Below the pieces are notes generated by a model, which did not search any database, was not told the origin of the DNA, and saw only the letters and a list, made by a program, of their open reading frames with translations. This document shows positions 21,644 to 29,781 of a stretch of 64,000 bases of DNA, one piece after another (positions within the stretch are counted from its first letter, which is position 1; each line of letters begins with the position of its first letter). Location of the stretch: NCBI RefSeq assembly GCF_900188105.1, contig NZ_FZNP01000001.1, positions 806,001 to 870,000 of the forward strand, in the 5' to 3' direction. Made by a program: the position numbers and the translations under genes. The stretch comes from Actinomadura mexicana (GTDB taxonomy: Bacteria; Actinomycetota; Actinomycetes; Streptosporangiales; Streptosporangiaceae).

Positions 21644-22060
21644 TCACGGACTCCGGTCCAGGACGTCCTCGGGGTCGTCAATGTAGGGCCTCCGCTGGAG
21701 GACGACTCGGAACTCGGCTCCGATCCAGAGCAGCGCGAGCCCGATGACCGTCCAGCCGAAGACCTGGGTGTTGAAGATCGACACACCGTCGATGGCCGTG
21801 ACCAGGACCATCACCGCGAGGATCTTCACCGCGTAGCTGGCGAGGGCGGCCAGCATCATGGTCTGCGCCGAGAGCCGGGCGGCCCAGGAGACCACCAGCG
21901 CGCTCACCGAGAAGAAGGCGATCACCACGACGGAGGCCAGCGCCGCCGCCAGGGCGCCCTTGGCGCCGGCGGTCAGCAGGCCGATCACAACGGCGCCCAC
22001 CCCGACGATCGACGTCGGGATCGCGGCGCCGCGGAGCATCCGGGCGTCGGAGGTATGCAT
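21644..22060 (-). CDS. AtpI-like ATP synthase protein I
   Basis: A 138-residue protein with four transmembrane segments (near residues 13-32, 35-58, 66-88 and 98-118), in the position of atpI at the head of the operon. The C-terminal tail is hydrophilic (RRPYIDDPEDVLDRSP). Actinobacterial AtpI homologues are divergent, so the call rests on topology plus position. The promoter region directly upstream serves the entire atp operon. Confidence 0.75.
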   Translation of the reverse strand: MHTSDARMLRGAAIPTSIVGVGAVVIGLLTAGAKGALAAALASVVVIAFFSVSALVVSWAARLSAQTMMLAALASYAVKILAVMVLVTAIDGVSIFNTQVFGWTVIGLALLWIGAEFRVVLQRRPYIDDPEDVLDRSP

Positions 22061-22105
22061 GAGGGCTCCGGCTGGTCACGGTCAGTGGTCGTCTCTTGTT
22101 CGTGA

Positions 22106-22152
22106 AAGGTATCACAAGCGTCCGGAATGTCCACAATTACCCTAGAGGTAAT
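22106..22152 (-). promoter_or_regulatory. Putative atp operon promoter with upstream inverted repeat
   Basis: On the minus strand TTGTGG (22136-22131) and TACCTT (22111-22106) are spaced by 19 bases. This is looser than ideal and lies 46 bases before the atpI-like start. Immediately upstream, ATTACC (22136-22141) and GGTAAT (22147-22152) form an inverted repeat that touches the -35, an attractive activator or repressor site. This 230-base gap is the only sizeable one upstream of the operon. Confidence 0.45.
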
Positions 22153-22290
22153 GCGATCCGGCGCGCGCGGGGTGCTACCGCGCGCGACGCCCGCACGAGG
22201 GACTGTAGCCGAGCCCGGCCTGTGCCCACGCACGTTCGAGGCTCCCGCAGCAGTCGGCCCCGCGCCCACCGGGTGACGTCCCGGCGCAGG

Positions 22291-23451
22291 TCAGACGGGC
22301 ATCGAGGGGCGCTCGGCGGACTGTTCGCCGGCACCCGGGGCCTTCGCGCGGGCGGACCTGCGGCGACCGGGGATGCGGAGCATCAGCAGCACGCCCGCGA
22401 CCGCGACGATCAGGGTGAGGCCGAGGGTGATCCAGGCGGCGTCGAACAGCGCGAGGCCGACCAGCCCGGAGGCCAGCAGCCCGACCCAGAAGTACATGAT
22501 CAGCACGGCGCGGCGGGTGGAGTGGCCGAGCTCCAGCAGCCGGTGGTGCAGGTGCTGCTTGTCCGGGGCGAACGGCGAGCGGCCCTGGTTGGTGCGCCGC
22601 CACACCGCGAGCAGCATGTCCATGAACGGCACCGCCGCCACCGCCGGGATGAGCAGCACCGGCACGAAGAACGGGAACAGCCCGTTGGCGAGGATGGCCG
22701 GGTCGAACTGCCCGGTCAGCATGATCGTGGAGGCGCTGAGCAGGAGCCCGATCAGCATCGAGCCGGTGTCGCCCATGAAGATCTTGGCCGGGCTGAAGTT
22801 GTGCGGCAGGAAACCCGCGCACATGCCGAACAGCACCGCGGCGATGAGGGTCGCGGCGGACAGCGTGGTGAGCCCGTTCGTCCTCGACAGCAGGTAGGCG
22901 TAGGAGAACAGCGCCAGCGCGGCGATCCCGACGACGCCGGCGGCGAGGCCGTCCAGCCCGTCGATGAAGTTGACCGCGTTGATCGTGGCGACGACGACCA
23001 GGACGGTGAGCGGCACCCCGTAGGCGGGCGGCAGCGACAGCGAGTCGCCGGTCGGCAGCGGGATCACGTAGATCTGGATGCCCTGCATGATGAAGATCCC
23101 GGCGGCCGCGACCTGCCCGGCGAACTTGGTGAGCGCGTCCACCTCCCAGCGGTCGTCGGCGATCCCGATCAGCACGATCAGCCCGCCCGACAGCAGCAGC
23201 GCCTTGCTGACGCTGATCCCGCCGTCGCCGAGTACCTTGCGCATCTCCGGGAGCCCGGTCGCGACCACCAGCGCCGCCACCATCCCGCCGAACATCGCGA
23301 GACCGCCCAGCCGGGGCGTCGGGATCACGTGCACGTCGCGGTCGCGCGGGACGGCCTGCGCTCCGAACCAGACGGCGAACCTGCGCACCGACGGGGTCAG
23401 CAGGTAGGCGACGAGAGCGGCGACCAGGATCGTGAGCAGGTACTCCCGCAC
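22291..23451 (-). CDS. MraY/WecA family undecaprenyl-phosphate sugar-1-phosphate transferase
   Basis: A 386-residue polytopic membrane enzyme that transfers a sugar-1-phosphate (in WecA, GlcNAc-1-P) from a UDP-sugar to undecaprenyl phosphate, starting an envelope glycan. About eleven hydrophobic segments are visible. Family motifs are GIADDRWEVDALTKF, the metal-binding VNFIDGLDGLAAG, FMGDTGSMLIG and the cytoplasmic KQHLHHRLLELGHS loop. GTG 23451 is chosen because homologues start MREYLLTIL and a GGGAGG site precedes it; the frame is open to 23478. WecA-type is favoured over MraY because no murein gene is near and the HxHH loop fits. In mycobacteria the WecA homologue starts arabinogalactan linker synthesis. 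Confidence 0.88.
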   Translation of the reverse strand: MREYLLTILVAALVAYLLTPSVRRFAVWFGAQAVPRDRDVHVIPTPRLGGLAMFGGMVAALVVATGLPEMRKVLGDGGISVSKALLLSGGLIVLIGIADDRWEVDALTKFAGQVAAAGIFIMQGIQIYVIPLPTGDSLSLPPAYGVPLTVLVVVATINAVNFIDGLDGLAAGVVGIAALALFSYAYLLSRTNGLTTLSAATLIAAVLFGMCAGFLPHNFSPAKIFMGDTGSMLIGLLLSASTIMLTGQFDPAILANGLFPFFVPVLLIPAVAAVPFMDMLLAVWRRTNQGRSPFAPDKQHLHHRLLELGHSTRRAVLIMYFWVGLLASGLVGLALFDAAWITLGLTLIVAVAGVLLMLRIPGRRRSARAKAPGAGEQSAERPSMPV

Positions 23452-23538
23452 TCCCCTGCGCCTCCCTTCGCCGATCAACGATGCCTACGTGCCCCGTCCG
23501 GAACGGAGTTCACCTCGGTAGACGACCCGCCGGGACGA

Positions 23539-24618
23539 TCAGTTCACGTCGCGACCGACCAACTGTAGTCCTCCCGGACGGTCGTCCGCGGCATATCGGG
23601 CACTACGGGTCCGCTGAACGCACATGATCCCGGCGCCGACGATCATGAGCGCGAGGCCGGCGAGGCACCGGTCCCCCAGCGAGAACGCCCACGGCCCGCT
23701 CGCCGCGACGTCGTCCCCGGCGTCGGCGACGACGAGCAGCGTCCCGGCGGCGGCCAGGACGGCGCCGGACTCCCGCCGCGGCGCCGGGCGGCGCCCGAGC
23801 AGGGGCACGGCGGCGAGCGCGAGGGCCAGCACGGCGGTGCCCGTCCAGTGGCCCGTCCAGCGCGGCGGGACGTACCGCGGCGGCGGAACGGCGATCGCGT
23901 GCTTGGGCAGCCGGACCCGGATCCGCATCCCCTCGTGCGGGCCGAGCGCGTTCTGGACGAAGTCGATGGCGTACGGGCCGTCGCGGTCGCGCAGGCACCG
24001 GGTCGTCGCGCCGGGCGCGCCCGCCCGGCAGTTCGCGTGCCGCAGCGGCACCGGCGCCTGCACCCGGACCGCCGCGTTCCCGATGGGGACGTCCCAGTTC
24101 GTACCGATCGCGTCCCACAGCAGGTCGTCGTGGTCGGCGCGCGGGGTGAACACCCGGCGCACCTCGTACTCGATCACGTAGGCCTGGCGGCCGCGGACCT
24201 CGCGGTGCCGGTCGCCGACGCTGATCCGCACGTCGCGCAGGAACCGGGTCGTGCGGACGCGGGCCGGGGCGCCGGTGGAGGAACTGCTGCTGACGCCCCG
24301 GACCTCGAAGAGGCGGTCGCCGCGGCGGAACGGCACGTGCCGGACGATCCCGTGCTCCCCCGCCTGGTCGAAGTCGTAGGTGATCGTCTCCCGCACGTGC
24401 AGCACGCCGTCGGCGCCGATGGTGAGGACGACGTCGTAGGCCGGGATGCTCTCGCCGCGGTAGGCCGGCTCGGGGGGCGGCGCGACCCCGGAGGCCCCGG
24501 GCGCGGGCTCGGCGCGCGCCGGACCTCCGGCGCAGGCGGGCAGCCCGAGCACGAGGAGGAGCAGCAGCGCCCCCGCGATGGTCGCGGAGCGCCGGACACG
24601 GCCACGCACGTCGGGCAT
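23539..24618 (-). CDS. DUF2207-type exported membrane protein
   Basis: A 359-residue protein with a signal peptide or lipobox-like N-terminus (residues 9-30, ending near LPACAGG). An extracytoplasmic DUF2207 domain follows, with YDVVLTIGADGVLHVRETI, YDFDQAGEHGIVRHVP and an RQAYVIEYEVRRVF strand. Hydrophobic segments near residues 258-275, 290-305 and 315-335 follow. Many DUF2207 proteins are 550-600 residues, with a long Gly-rich C-terminal part; this one is short but not obviously broken. It lies 87 bases upstream of the WecA-type gene on the same strand and may share its transcript. The function is unknown. Confidence 0.8.
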   Translation of the reverse strand: MPDVRGRVRRSATIAGALLLLLVLGLPACAGGPARAEPAPGASGVAPPPEPAYRGESIPAYDVVLTIGADGVLHVRETITYDFDQAGEHGIVRHVPFRRGDRLFEVRGVSSSSSTGAPARVRTTRFLRDVRISVGDRHREVRGRQAYVIEYEVRRVFTPRADHDDLLWDAIGTNWDVPIGNAAVRVQAPVPLRHANCRAGAPGATTRCLRDRDGPYAIDFVQNALGPHEGMRIRVRLPKHAIAVPPPRYVPPRWTGHWTGTAVLALALAAVPLLGRRPAPRRESGAVLAAAGTLLVVADAGDDVAASGPWAFSLGDRCLAGLALMIVGAGIMCVQRTRSARYAADDRPGGLQLVGRDVN

Positions 24619-24783
24619 GTTTCCACCGTTGCCGTGATCGTGCCGGTGTAACGCCCCCGATCCGCCCGCCGGGTAAGCCCTTTGCCCCTTGCACGGACGA
24701 TCAGCGGGGCCTTGGACGCGTCCAGCGGCGGATCGGTTCGCCGGACCGCCGGAATCGTCCTGCCCCGGTCAGATGCGCATCCC

Positions 24784-24816
24784 TACCAATAATCACTGGT
24801 AAGGGCCTGCTAGGTT
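24784..24816 (+). promoter_or_regulatory. Extended -10 promoter with inverted repeat before the small secreted protein
   Basis: TGCTAGGTT (24808-24816) is an extended -10 element. No good -35 is visible. In its place an inverted repeat, TACCA (24784-24788) and TGGTA (24797-24801), occupies the expected -35 to -25 zone, suggesting activator dependence. Confidence 0.45.
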
Positions 24817-24855
24817 GTCGCTCGCTAACCCCCCAATCCGAACATGGAGGGACCT

Positions 24856-25284
24856 ATGCGGCGAATCGCTGCAGTAGCCCTGACCGCCGGCACCCTGATG
24901 GCCGGCATGGCCGCCGTCGGCGCCCCCGCCGAAGCCGCCACCGGCAGCTGGAAGCCGTACAACTCCTACAGCCACGTGGCCTCCTACGGGACCTACACGC
25001 GGAGTGGCGGCAGCACCTCCGTCACGGGCTACCTCCTCGACGACAAGACCAACGGCTGGACCTCCTGCGTGCGCTTCAAGTTCACCGAGGGCTCCAAGGT
25101 GTACTGGTCGCGCTTCAAGATCATCGGTGTGACGTCCGGCGGCACCCGTTACAACTTCGACGGCAAGGCCAAGGTCAAGATCAGCGTGAAGTCGTCCTAC
25201 GGCAGCCACATGTGGGTGCAGGAGTGCGGCCGGAACAAGAAGACCGGCAAGTACTACTACGGCAAGGGCAAGAAGATCTTCTGA
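24856..25284 (+). CDS. Small secreted protein, function unknown
   Basis: A 142-residue protein with a clear signal peptide (RRIAAVALTAGTLMAGMAAV, cleavage near APAEA-A). The mature part, about 115 residues, is basic and rich in Tyr, Ser, Gly and Lys, with a likely beta-sandwich. Two cysteines (WTSCVRF and VQECGRN) could form one disulfide. ATG 24856 is preceded by a GGAGGGA site, so the in-frame ATG 24844 is not used. It has its own promoter and terminator. I do not recognise the family; the highly basic C-terminus (KKTGKYYYGKGKKIF) suggests wall or polyanion binding. Confidence 0.75.
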   Translation: MRRIAAVALTAGTLMAGMAAVGAPAEAATGSWKPYNSYSHVASYGTYTRSGGSTSVTGYLLDDKTNGWTSCVRFKFTEGSKVYWSRFKIIGVTSGGTRYNFDGKAKVKISVKSSYGSHMWVQECGRNKKTGKYYYGKGKKIF

Positions 25285-25312
25285 TCCGCCCGCCCTTTCG
25301 GCCCGACGACCA

Positions 25313-25336
25313 GGCCCCGCCCGACCCGGCGGGGCC
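25313..25336 (+). terminator. Terminator after the small secreted protein
   Basis: A 9-bp stem, GGCCCCGCC (25313-25321) with GGCGGGGCC (25328-25336), and loop CGACCC, followed by TTCGCGTTT. Confidence 0.8.
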
Positions 25337-25794
25337 TTCGCGTTTCCGCGGCCCCTCGCGACCCCGGTATACGGGCCACATTGATTGGATCTTGTTCGGA
25401 CGGCCCGCCGGTGGCGATCGACTCTTCTGGACGGTCCTGCCTGGTCCCCGCGCCGCGAACGCGTGTGGAGGAGCCGATCGCCCACCCTGTCCCGGAGATC
25501 CGGCCGGCAAGGCTCGCCGACGATTTCCGCCATTCATCATGGCGCCGGTCACCGAGTCGGGAATGGTCGTCCCCGGCGTCCGCGGCGATCCACGCGAACG
25601 GGTGGCCGACGCACGAGACCAGGCCGCGAGCACGGCCTGCGGCCGCCCGGGATAACCGCCGGAGAAAGAACCTCGGAAACAGCCGAACCGGTCGCCTCCG
25701 AACTCCGGGCGGCCATTCCCGGCTCACTGATCCGACCGTCCCGGGTCGCCGCGCCGGCCGCCGGCCGCGTCCCCGACCCCACGGGACAGAACAG
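25337..25794. other. Stretch without a supportable gene
   Basis: About 460 bases between a plus-strand terminator and the minus-strand threonylcarbamoyl-AMP synthase stop. Several frames of 80-150 codons are open on both strands, but none has a ribosome site with a recognisable product, and their compositions are Arg/Pro/Gly-rich as expected for noncoding high-GC DNA. I see no RNA gene or repeat. Confidence 0.5.
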
Positions 25795-26610
25795 CTAGTC
25801 GGTGCCGGGGTCGTCCTTGCGGAGGGACGGCTCGGGGTTCGGGGCAGGAGATTCCCGGAGGGGCTCAGAGGGCTCTCGAGGGGTCTGCGGAGGCTCGTCC
25901 TTGGTGAGGGAAGGCTTGGCCGCCTCGTCGGTGGAGGGGGCCTCTGCGGGCTCCTCGGGCTCGTCCTCCGCGGTGAGGAGGACGCCGACCACGGCGCGGA
26001 TCTTGTCCTCGGGGACGGCGCCGGCGCGCAGGAGGCGGGGCACGGGGCCGGTCAGGTCGATGATCGTGGACGGGTCGGCGTGGCCGGAGGCGCCGCCGTC
26101 CAGGTAGACCGCGACCGAGTCGCCCAGCATCTTCTCGGCCTCGTCGACCGTGCGAGCGGCGGGGCGGCCGGACAGGTTCGCGCTGCTGACGGCGAGAGGG
26201 CCCGTCTCCTTGAGCAGCTGGACGGCGAGCTCGTGCATCGGCATCCGGATGGCGACGGTGCCCTTGGTCTCGCCGAGGTCCCACATGAGGTTGGGGTTGG
26301 CCCGGCAGACGAGGGTCAGCGCGCCCGGCCAGAACTCGTCGATGAGGTCCTGCCCGTAGGTGCCGAGGTCGTCCACGAGGGCCGTGGCGGCGCGGACGGA
26401 GCCGACCAGCACCGGCGGCGGCATCTCGCGGCCGCGGCCCTTGGCGTCCAGGAGGGCGGTCACGGCGGGCGGCATGAACGCGTCCGCGCCGACGCCGTAC
26501 ACGGTGTCGGTCGGCAGGACGATCAGCTCGCCGCGCCGGACGGCCGAGAAGGCCTCGGCGATCCCCCGGGTGCGCTCCATCGGCTCAGAGCAGTCGTAAC
26601 GTCGGCTCAC
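25795..26610 (-). CDS. L-threonylcarbamoyladenylate synthase (TsaC/Sua5/YwlC family)
   Basis: A 271-residue enzyme that makes threonylcarbamoyl-AMP from threonine, bicarbonate and ATP for the t6A modification of ANN-decoding tRNAs. The YrdC-type core has ELIVLPTDTVYGVGADAF near residue 30 and KGRGREMPPPVLVG near residue 60. GTG 26610 with a GGGAGGA site is the start; the frame is open 8 codons further. The last 60 residues, after VVGVLLTAEDE, are a disordered Pro/Glu/Asp tail with no Sua5 domain. It follows prmC by 61 bases on the same strand, as in many actinobacteria, where prfA-prmC-ywlC are linked. Confidence 0.92.
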   Translation of the reverse strand: MSRRYDCSEPMERTRGIAEAFSAVRRGELIVLPTDTVYGVGADAFMPPAVTALLDAKGRGREMPPPVLVGSVRAATALVDDLGTYGQDLIDEFWPGALTLVCRANPNLMWDLGETKGTVAIRMPMHELAVQLLKETGPLAVSSANLSGRPAARTVDEAEKMLGDSVAVYLDGGASGHADPSTIIDLTGPVPRLLRAGAVPEDKIRAVVGVLLTAEDEPEEPAEAPSTDEAAKPSLTKDEPPQTPREPSEPLRESPAPNPEPSLRKDDPGTD

Positions 26611-26671
26611 GGTCGCCCGTCCTCCCATCTGCACAGCGCTCGCGGGTATGGCACCGATCAGGATAGCGGGG

Positions 26672-27532
26672 CTAGTCGGCGGCCAGGCGCGCGGTGACGA
26701 AGCGGTCCCGGTTCGCCAGGTCGCGGCGGTTGCGCACGTCGCGCCAGCCGTGCTCCTCCGCGAAGACCCAGTAGACGCCGTTGCCCTGCAGGTCGCTGTG
26801 CTCGACGGCCGTGTAGCCGCCGGGGCGCAGGAGGCGGCGGGCGGTGCGCTCCACCACGCGGATCGCGTCCAGGCCGTCGTCGCCGCCGCCCCACAGGGCG
26901 TCGGCGGGGTCGTGGTCGCGGACGTCGCGCGGGACGTACTCCCACTCGCTCATCGGGATGTACGGGGGGTTGCTGACGACGAGGTCGACGGTGCCGTCCA
27001 GCTCGGTGAGGGCGGTGGCGAAGTCGTCCAGGTGCAGGCGGACGCGGCCCCGCTCGTCCAGCTCCTCCACGTTGCGGGTCGCGTGCACGAAGGCGGTCGG
27101 GTCCTTCTCGACGGCGTGGACGCGGGCGCGGGGGGCCTCCAGCGCGATGGACAGCGCGATCGCGGCGGAGCCGGTGCCCAGGTCGACGACGAGGGGGTCG
27201 CGGACGTCCATGTCGCGCAGCGTCTCCAGCGCCCAGCCGACCATCACCTCGGTCTCCGGGCGCGGCACGAACACGCCGGGCCCGACCTTCATCTCCAGGT
27301 AGCGGAAGAAGGCGCGGCCGGTGATGTGCTGCAGCGGCTCCCCCGCCTCGCGGCGCGCGACGAACTCCCAGAACCGGGCGTCGAACGCGCTGTCGGGGAC
27401 GCCGTGCAGCTCCGAGCGCCGCACCCGGTGCACGGCCGCCGCGAGCTCCTCGGCGTCGGCGCGGGGCGAGGCGGCGCCCGCGTCGGCGAGCCGCGCGGTG
27501 GCCCTGGCGATCTCGTCGAGCAGCAGGTTCAT
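26672..27532 (-). CDS. prmC: Peptide chain release factor N5-glutamine methyltransferase
   Basis: A 286-residue SAM-dependent methyltransferase that modifies the glutamine of the GGQ motif in release factors. An N-terminal helical domain (residues 1-80) is followed by the Rossmann domain with [16 protein letters not shown] and the catalytic [12 protein letters not shown]. Its ATG overlaps the prfA stop (ATGA), so enzyme and substrate are translationally coupled. Confidence 0.95.
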   Translation of the reverse strand: MNLLLDEIARATARLADAGAASPRADAEELAAAVHRVRRSELHGVPDSAFDARFWEFVARREAGEPLQHITGRAFFRYLEMKVGPGVFVPRPETEVMVGWALETLRDMDVRDPLVVDLGTGSAAIALSIALEAPRARVHAVEKDPTAFVHATRNVEELDERGRVRLHLDDFATALTELDGTVDLVVSNPPYIPMSEWEYVPRDVRDHDPADALWGGGDDGLDAIRVVERTARRLLRPGGYTAVEHSDLQGNGVYWVFAEEHGWRDVRNRRDLANRDRFVTARLAAD

Positions 27533-28593
27533 GATCCTTGTGCTTCGGCCAGGCGGCGTTCCATCTCGGCGTCGACCAGCGCCTGCGTGACGTTCTGGAG
27601 GTCGCCGTCCAGCACCTGGTCGAGGTTGTAGGCCTTGTAGCCGACCCGGTGGTCGGAGATCCGGTTCTCCGGGTAGTTGTAGGTGCGCACCCGCTCGGAG
27701 CGGTCCACGGTGCGGACCTGGCTCCTGCGCTCGGCGGAGGCCGCCGCGTCGGCCTCCTCCTGCGCCATCGCCAGCAGCCGGGAGCGCAGGATGCGCAGCG
27801 CCTGCTCCTTGTTCTGCAGCTGGCTCTTCTCGTTCTGGCAGGAGACGACGACGCCGGTCGGCAGGTGCGTGATGCGGACCGCGGAGTCGGTCGTGTTGAC
27901 GCTCTGCCCGCCCGGCCCGGACGAGCGGTACACGTCGATGCGCAGGTCGTTCGCGTCGATCTGGACGTCGACGTCCTCGGCCTCGGGCGTCACGAGGACG
28001 CCGACGGCGCTGGTGTGGATGCGTCCCTGCGACTCGGTCGCGGGCACGCGCTGCACCCGGTGGACGCCGCCCTCGAACTTCAGCCGCGTCCAGACCCCCT
28101 CCTCCTGGGCGCCCCTGGCCTTCACCGCGACCGTGACGTCCTTGTATCCGCCGAGGTCGGAGGGGTGGGAGTCGAGGATCTCGGTCTTCCAGCCGACGCG
28201 CTCGGCGTAGCGGAGGTACATCCGCAGCAGGTCGCCGGCGAACAGCGCCGACTCCTCGCCGCCCTCACCCGCCTTGACCTCCAGGATGACGTCCTTGGCG
28301 TCGCTCGGGTCGCGCGGGACGAGCAGCCGCTGCAGCCGCTGCTCCAGTTCCGCGCGGCGCTTCCCGAGCTCCTCGGCCTCGGCGGCGAACGCGGCGTCCT
28401 CGCCGGCCAGTTCGCGGGCGGTGCCGAGGTCGTCCTCGGTCGCGGACAGCTCGCGGTGCGTCTCGACGATCGGGCGCAGCTCCGCGTAACGCTTGCCGAG
28501 CTTGCGCGCCAGGCTCTGGTCGGCATGGACGGACGGGTCGGCGAGCCGTTCCTCGATGCCCGCGTATTCGCTGATCAGATCGTCGAGATTCAC
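27529..28593 (-). CDS. prfA: Peptide chain release factor 1
   Basis: A 354-residue class I release factor recognising UAA and UAG. The GGQ peptidyl-tRNA hydrolysis motif is in [19 protein letters not shown] near residue 230. The stop-codon-reading PxT-type loop region lies upstream, near [13 protein letters not shown]. The frame is open 15 codons further upstream; GTG 28593 matches the normal N-terminus [18 protein letters not shown] long hairpin separates it from rpmE. Confidence 0.95.
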   Translation of the reverse strand: MNLDDLISEYAGIEERLADPSVHADQSLARKLGKRYAELRPIVETHRELSATEDDLGTARELAGEDAAFAAEAEELGKRRAELEQRLQRLLVPRDPSDAKDVILEVKAGEGGEESALFAGDLLRMYLRYAERVGWKTEILDSHPSDLGGYKDVTVAVKARGAQEEGVWTRLKFEGGVHRVQRVPATESQGRIHTSAVGVLVTPEAEDVDVQIDANDLRIDVYRSSGPGGQSVNTTDSAVRITHLPTGVVVSCQNEKSQLQNKEQALRILRSRLLAMAQEEADAAASAERRSQVRTVDRSERVRTYNYPENRISDHRVGYKAYNLDQVLDGDLQNVTQALVDAEMERRLAEAQGS

Positions 28594-28645
28594 GCTGTGT
28601 CCTGGCCCGTTGCGGCACGGGGACGGCCGCCCCCGCACCGGTTTC

Positions 28646-28680
28646 GGGCGGCCCGGGGACCTGGAGTCCCCGGGCCGCCC
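28646..28680 (-). terminator. 15-bp hairpin between rpmE and prfA
   Basis: GGGCGGCCCGGGGAC (28646-28660) pairs perfectly with GTCCCCGGGCCGCCC (28666-28680) around CTGGA. It lies 24 bases after the rpmE stop and is one of the strongest hairpins in the window. Confidence 0.85.
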
Positions 28681-28704
28681 CTGATGTCCGCCGTGCGGTT
28701 CGCC

Positions 28705-28923
28705 CTACTTGTCGGCCTTCTTCTTGCCGAAGCGCTGCTCGAAGCGCGCGACCCGGCCACCGGTGTCGAGGATCTTCTGCTTGCCCGTGTAGAACGGGTG
28801 GCAGTTCGAGCACACGTCCGCGTGGATCGCGCCGTTCGCGGCGGTGCTGCGGGTCTCGAAGGTGTTGCCGCACGTACACGTCACGGTCGTGACGACGTAG
28901 TTCGGGTGGATGTCGGGCTTCAT
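28705..28923 (-). CDS. rpmE: 50S ribosomal protein L31 (zinc-binding type)
   Basis: A 72-residue ribosomal protein of the C+ class. Cys16, Cys18, Cys38 and Cys41 (TCTCG and CSNCHPFY) form the zinc ribbon. ATG 28923 is chosen; the open frame runs further upstream. The ribosome site is AGGCGAGGAGA. It is transcribed from a promoter with the sigma-R consensus. In Streptomyces rpmE is a known target of the thiol-oxidative sigma factor R, consistent with a zinc-thiolate ribosomal protein being renewed during disulfide stress. Confidence 0.95.
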   Translation of the reverse strand: MKPDIHPNYVVTTVTCTCGNTFETRSTAANGAIHADVCSNCHPFYTGKQKILDTGGRVARFEQRFGKKKADK

Positions 28924-29044
28924 GGGTTCTCCTCGCCTCAGGCGGTCGCCGGGCGCCCCCGGATCCGCATGGCGGTGCCATGGGAGATGTGGGAGGCGTG
29001 AACCGGTACCGCAGCGGTTGCACACCAAGTGTGCCAGATACCCG

Positions 29045-29071
29045 AACGCGGCGAGGTCACCGGTCATTCCC
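29045..29071 (-). promoter_or_regulatory. Sigma-R-like promoter of rpmE
   Basis: On the minus strand GGGAAT (29071-29066) and GTT (29047-29045) are separated by exactly 18 bases, the GGGAAT-N18-GTT consensus of SigR/SigH-type ECF promoters. The predicted leader to rpmE is about 115 bases. Confidence 0.65.
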
Positions 29072-29093
29072 GATCTGGCACGGACGCCCTCGA

Positions 29094-29741
29094 CTAACAC
29101 AGCCCAAGGTAGGCCAGCACCGCCATGACGCGGCGGTGGCCGCCCTGCGCGGGCTGCAGGCCCAGCTTCATGAAGATGTTGGAGATGTGCTTCTCCACGG
29201 CGCCCTCGGTGACGACGAGGTCCGCGGCGATGGCGCCGTTCGAGCGTCCCTGCGCCATCAGCCCGAGCACCTCGCGCTCGCGCGGGGTCAGCGCCTCCAG
29301 CGGGTCGCCGGTGCGGCGCCGGCCGAGCAGCTGGCCGATCACCTCGGGGTCGATGACCGTCCCGCCGGCGGCGATGCGGCGCACCGCGTCGATGAACTCC
29401 TCGACGTCCGACACCCGCTCCTTCAGCAGGTAGCCGACGCCGTGGGCGCCGCCGCCGATCAGGTCCGTCGCGTAGCGCTCCTCCACGTACTGGGACAGCA
29501 CGAGGATCGGCGTGCCCGGGCGGCGCTCCCGGACGGCGAGCGCCGCGCGCAGCCCCTCGTCGGTGTACGAGGGCGGCATCCGGACGTCCACGATGGCGAG
29601 GTCGGGGGCGTGCTCCTCGACGATCCCGGGCAGCCCGGGGCCGTCGCCCACGGTCGCCACCGTCTCGATCCCGGCGTCGGCGAGCAGCCGGACGAGCCCT
29701 TCCCGCAACAGCACCGAATCCTCGGCGATCACTACCCGCAT
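29094..29741 (-). CDS. LuxR/NarL family response regulator
   Basis: A 215-residue response regulator. The receiver domain (residues 1-120) has Asp52 (IVDVRMPPS) as phospho-acceptor, with acidic DS residues at the N-terminus. The LuxR HTH (about 148-210) reads [22 protein letters not shown], then [18 protein letters not shown]. It lies 40 bases downstream of its histidine kinase on the same strand. Its likely target is the palindrome upstream of the kinase gene and upstream of the DUF4097 lipoprotein. Confidence 0.93.
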   Translation of the reverse strand: MRVVIAEDSVLLREGLVRLLADAGIETVATVGDGPGLPGIVEEHAPDLAIVDVRMPPSYTDEGLRAALAVRERRPGTPILVLSQYVEERYATDLIGGGAHGVGYLLKERVSDVEEFIDAVRRIAAGGTVIDPEVIGQLLGRRRTGDPLEALTPREREVLGLMAQGRSNGAIAADLVVTEGAVEKHISNIFMKLGLQPAQGGHRRVMAVLAYLGLC

Positions 29742-29781
29742 CCGGCCATTATCGTCGTCGGCGCGGCGCCGTGCGCCGAGG

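Noticed and set aside
25385..25798. A 137-codon frame in the 25.3-25.8 kb gap
   Set aside because: Arg/Pro/Ser-rich, with no ribosome site or recognisable motif and overlapping open frames on both strands; compositional noise.
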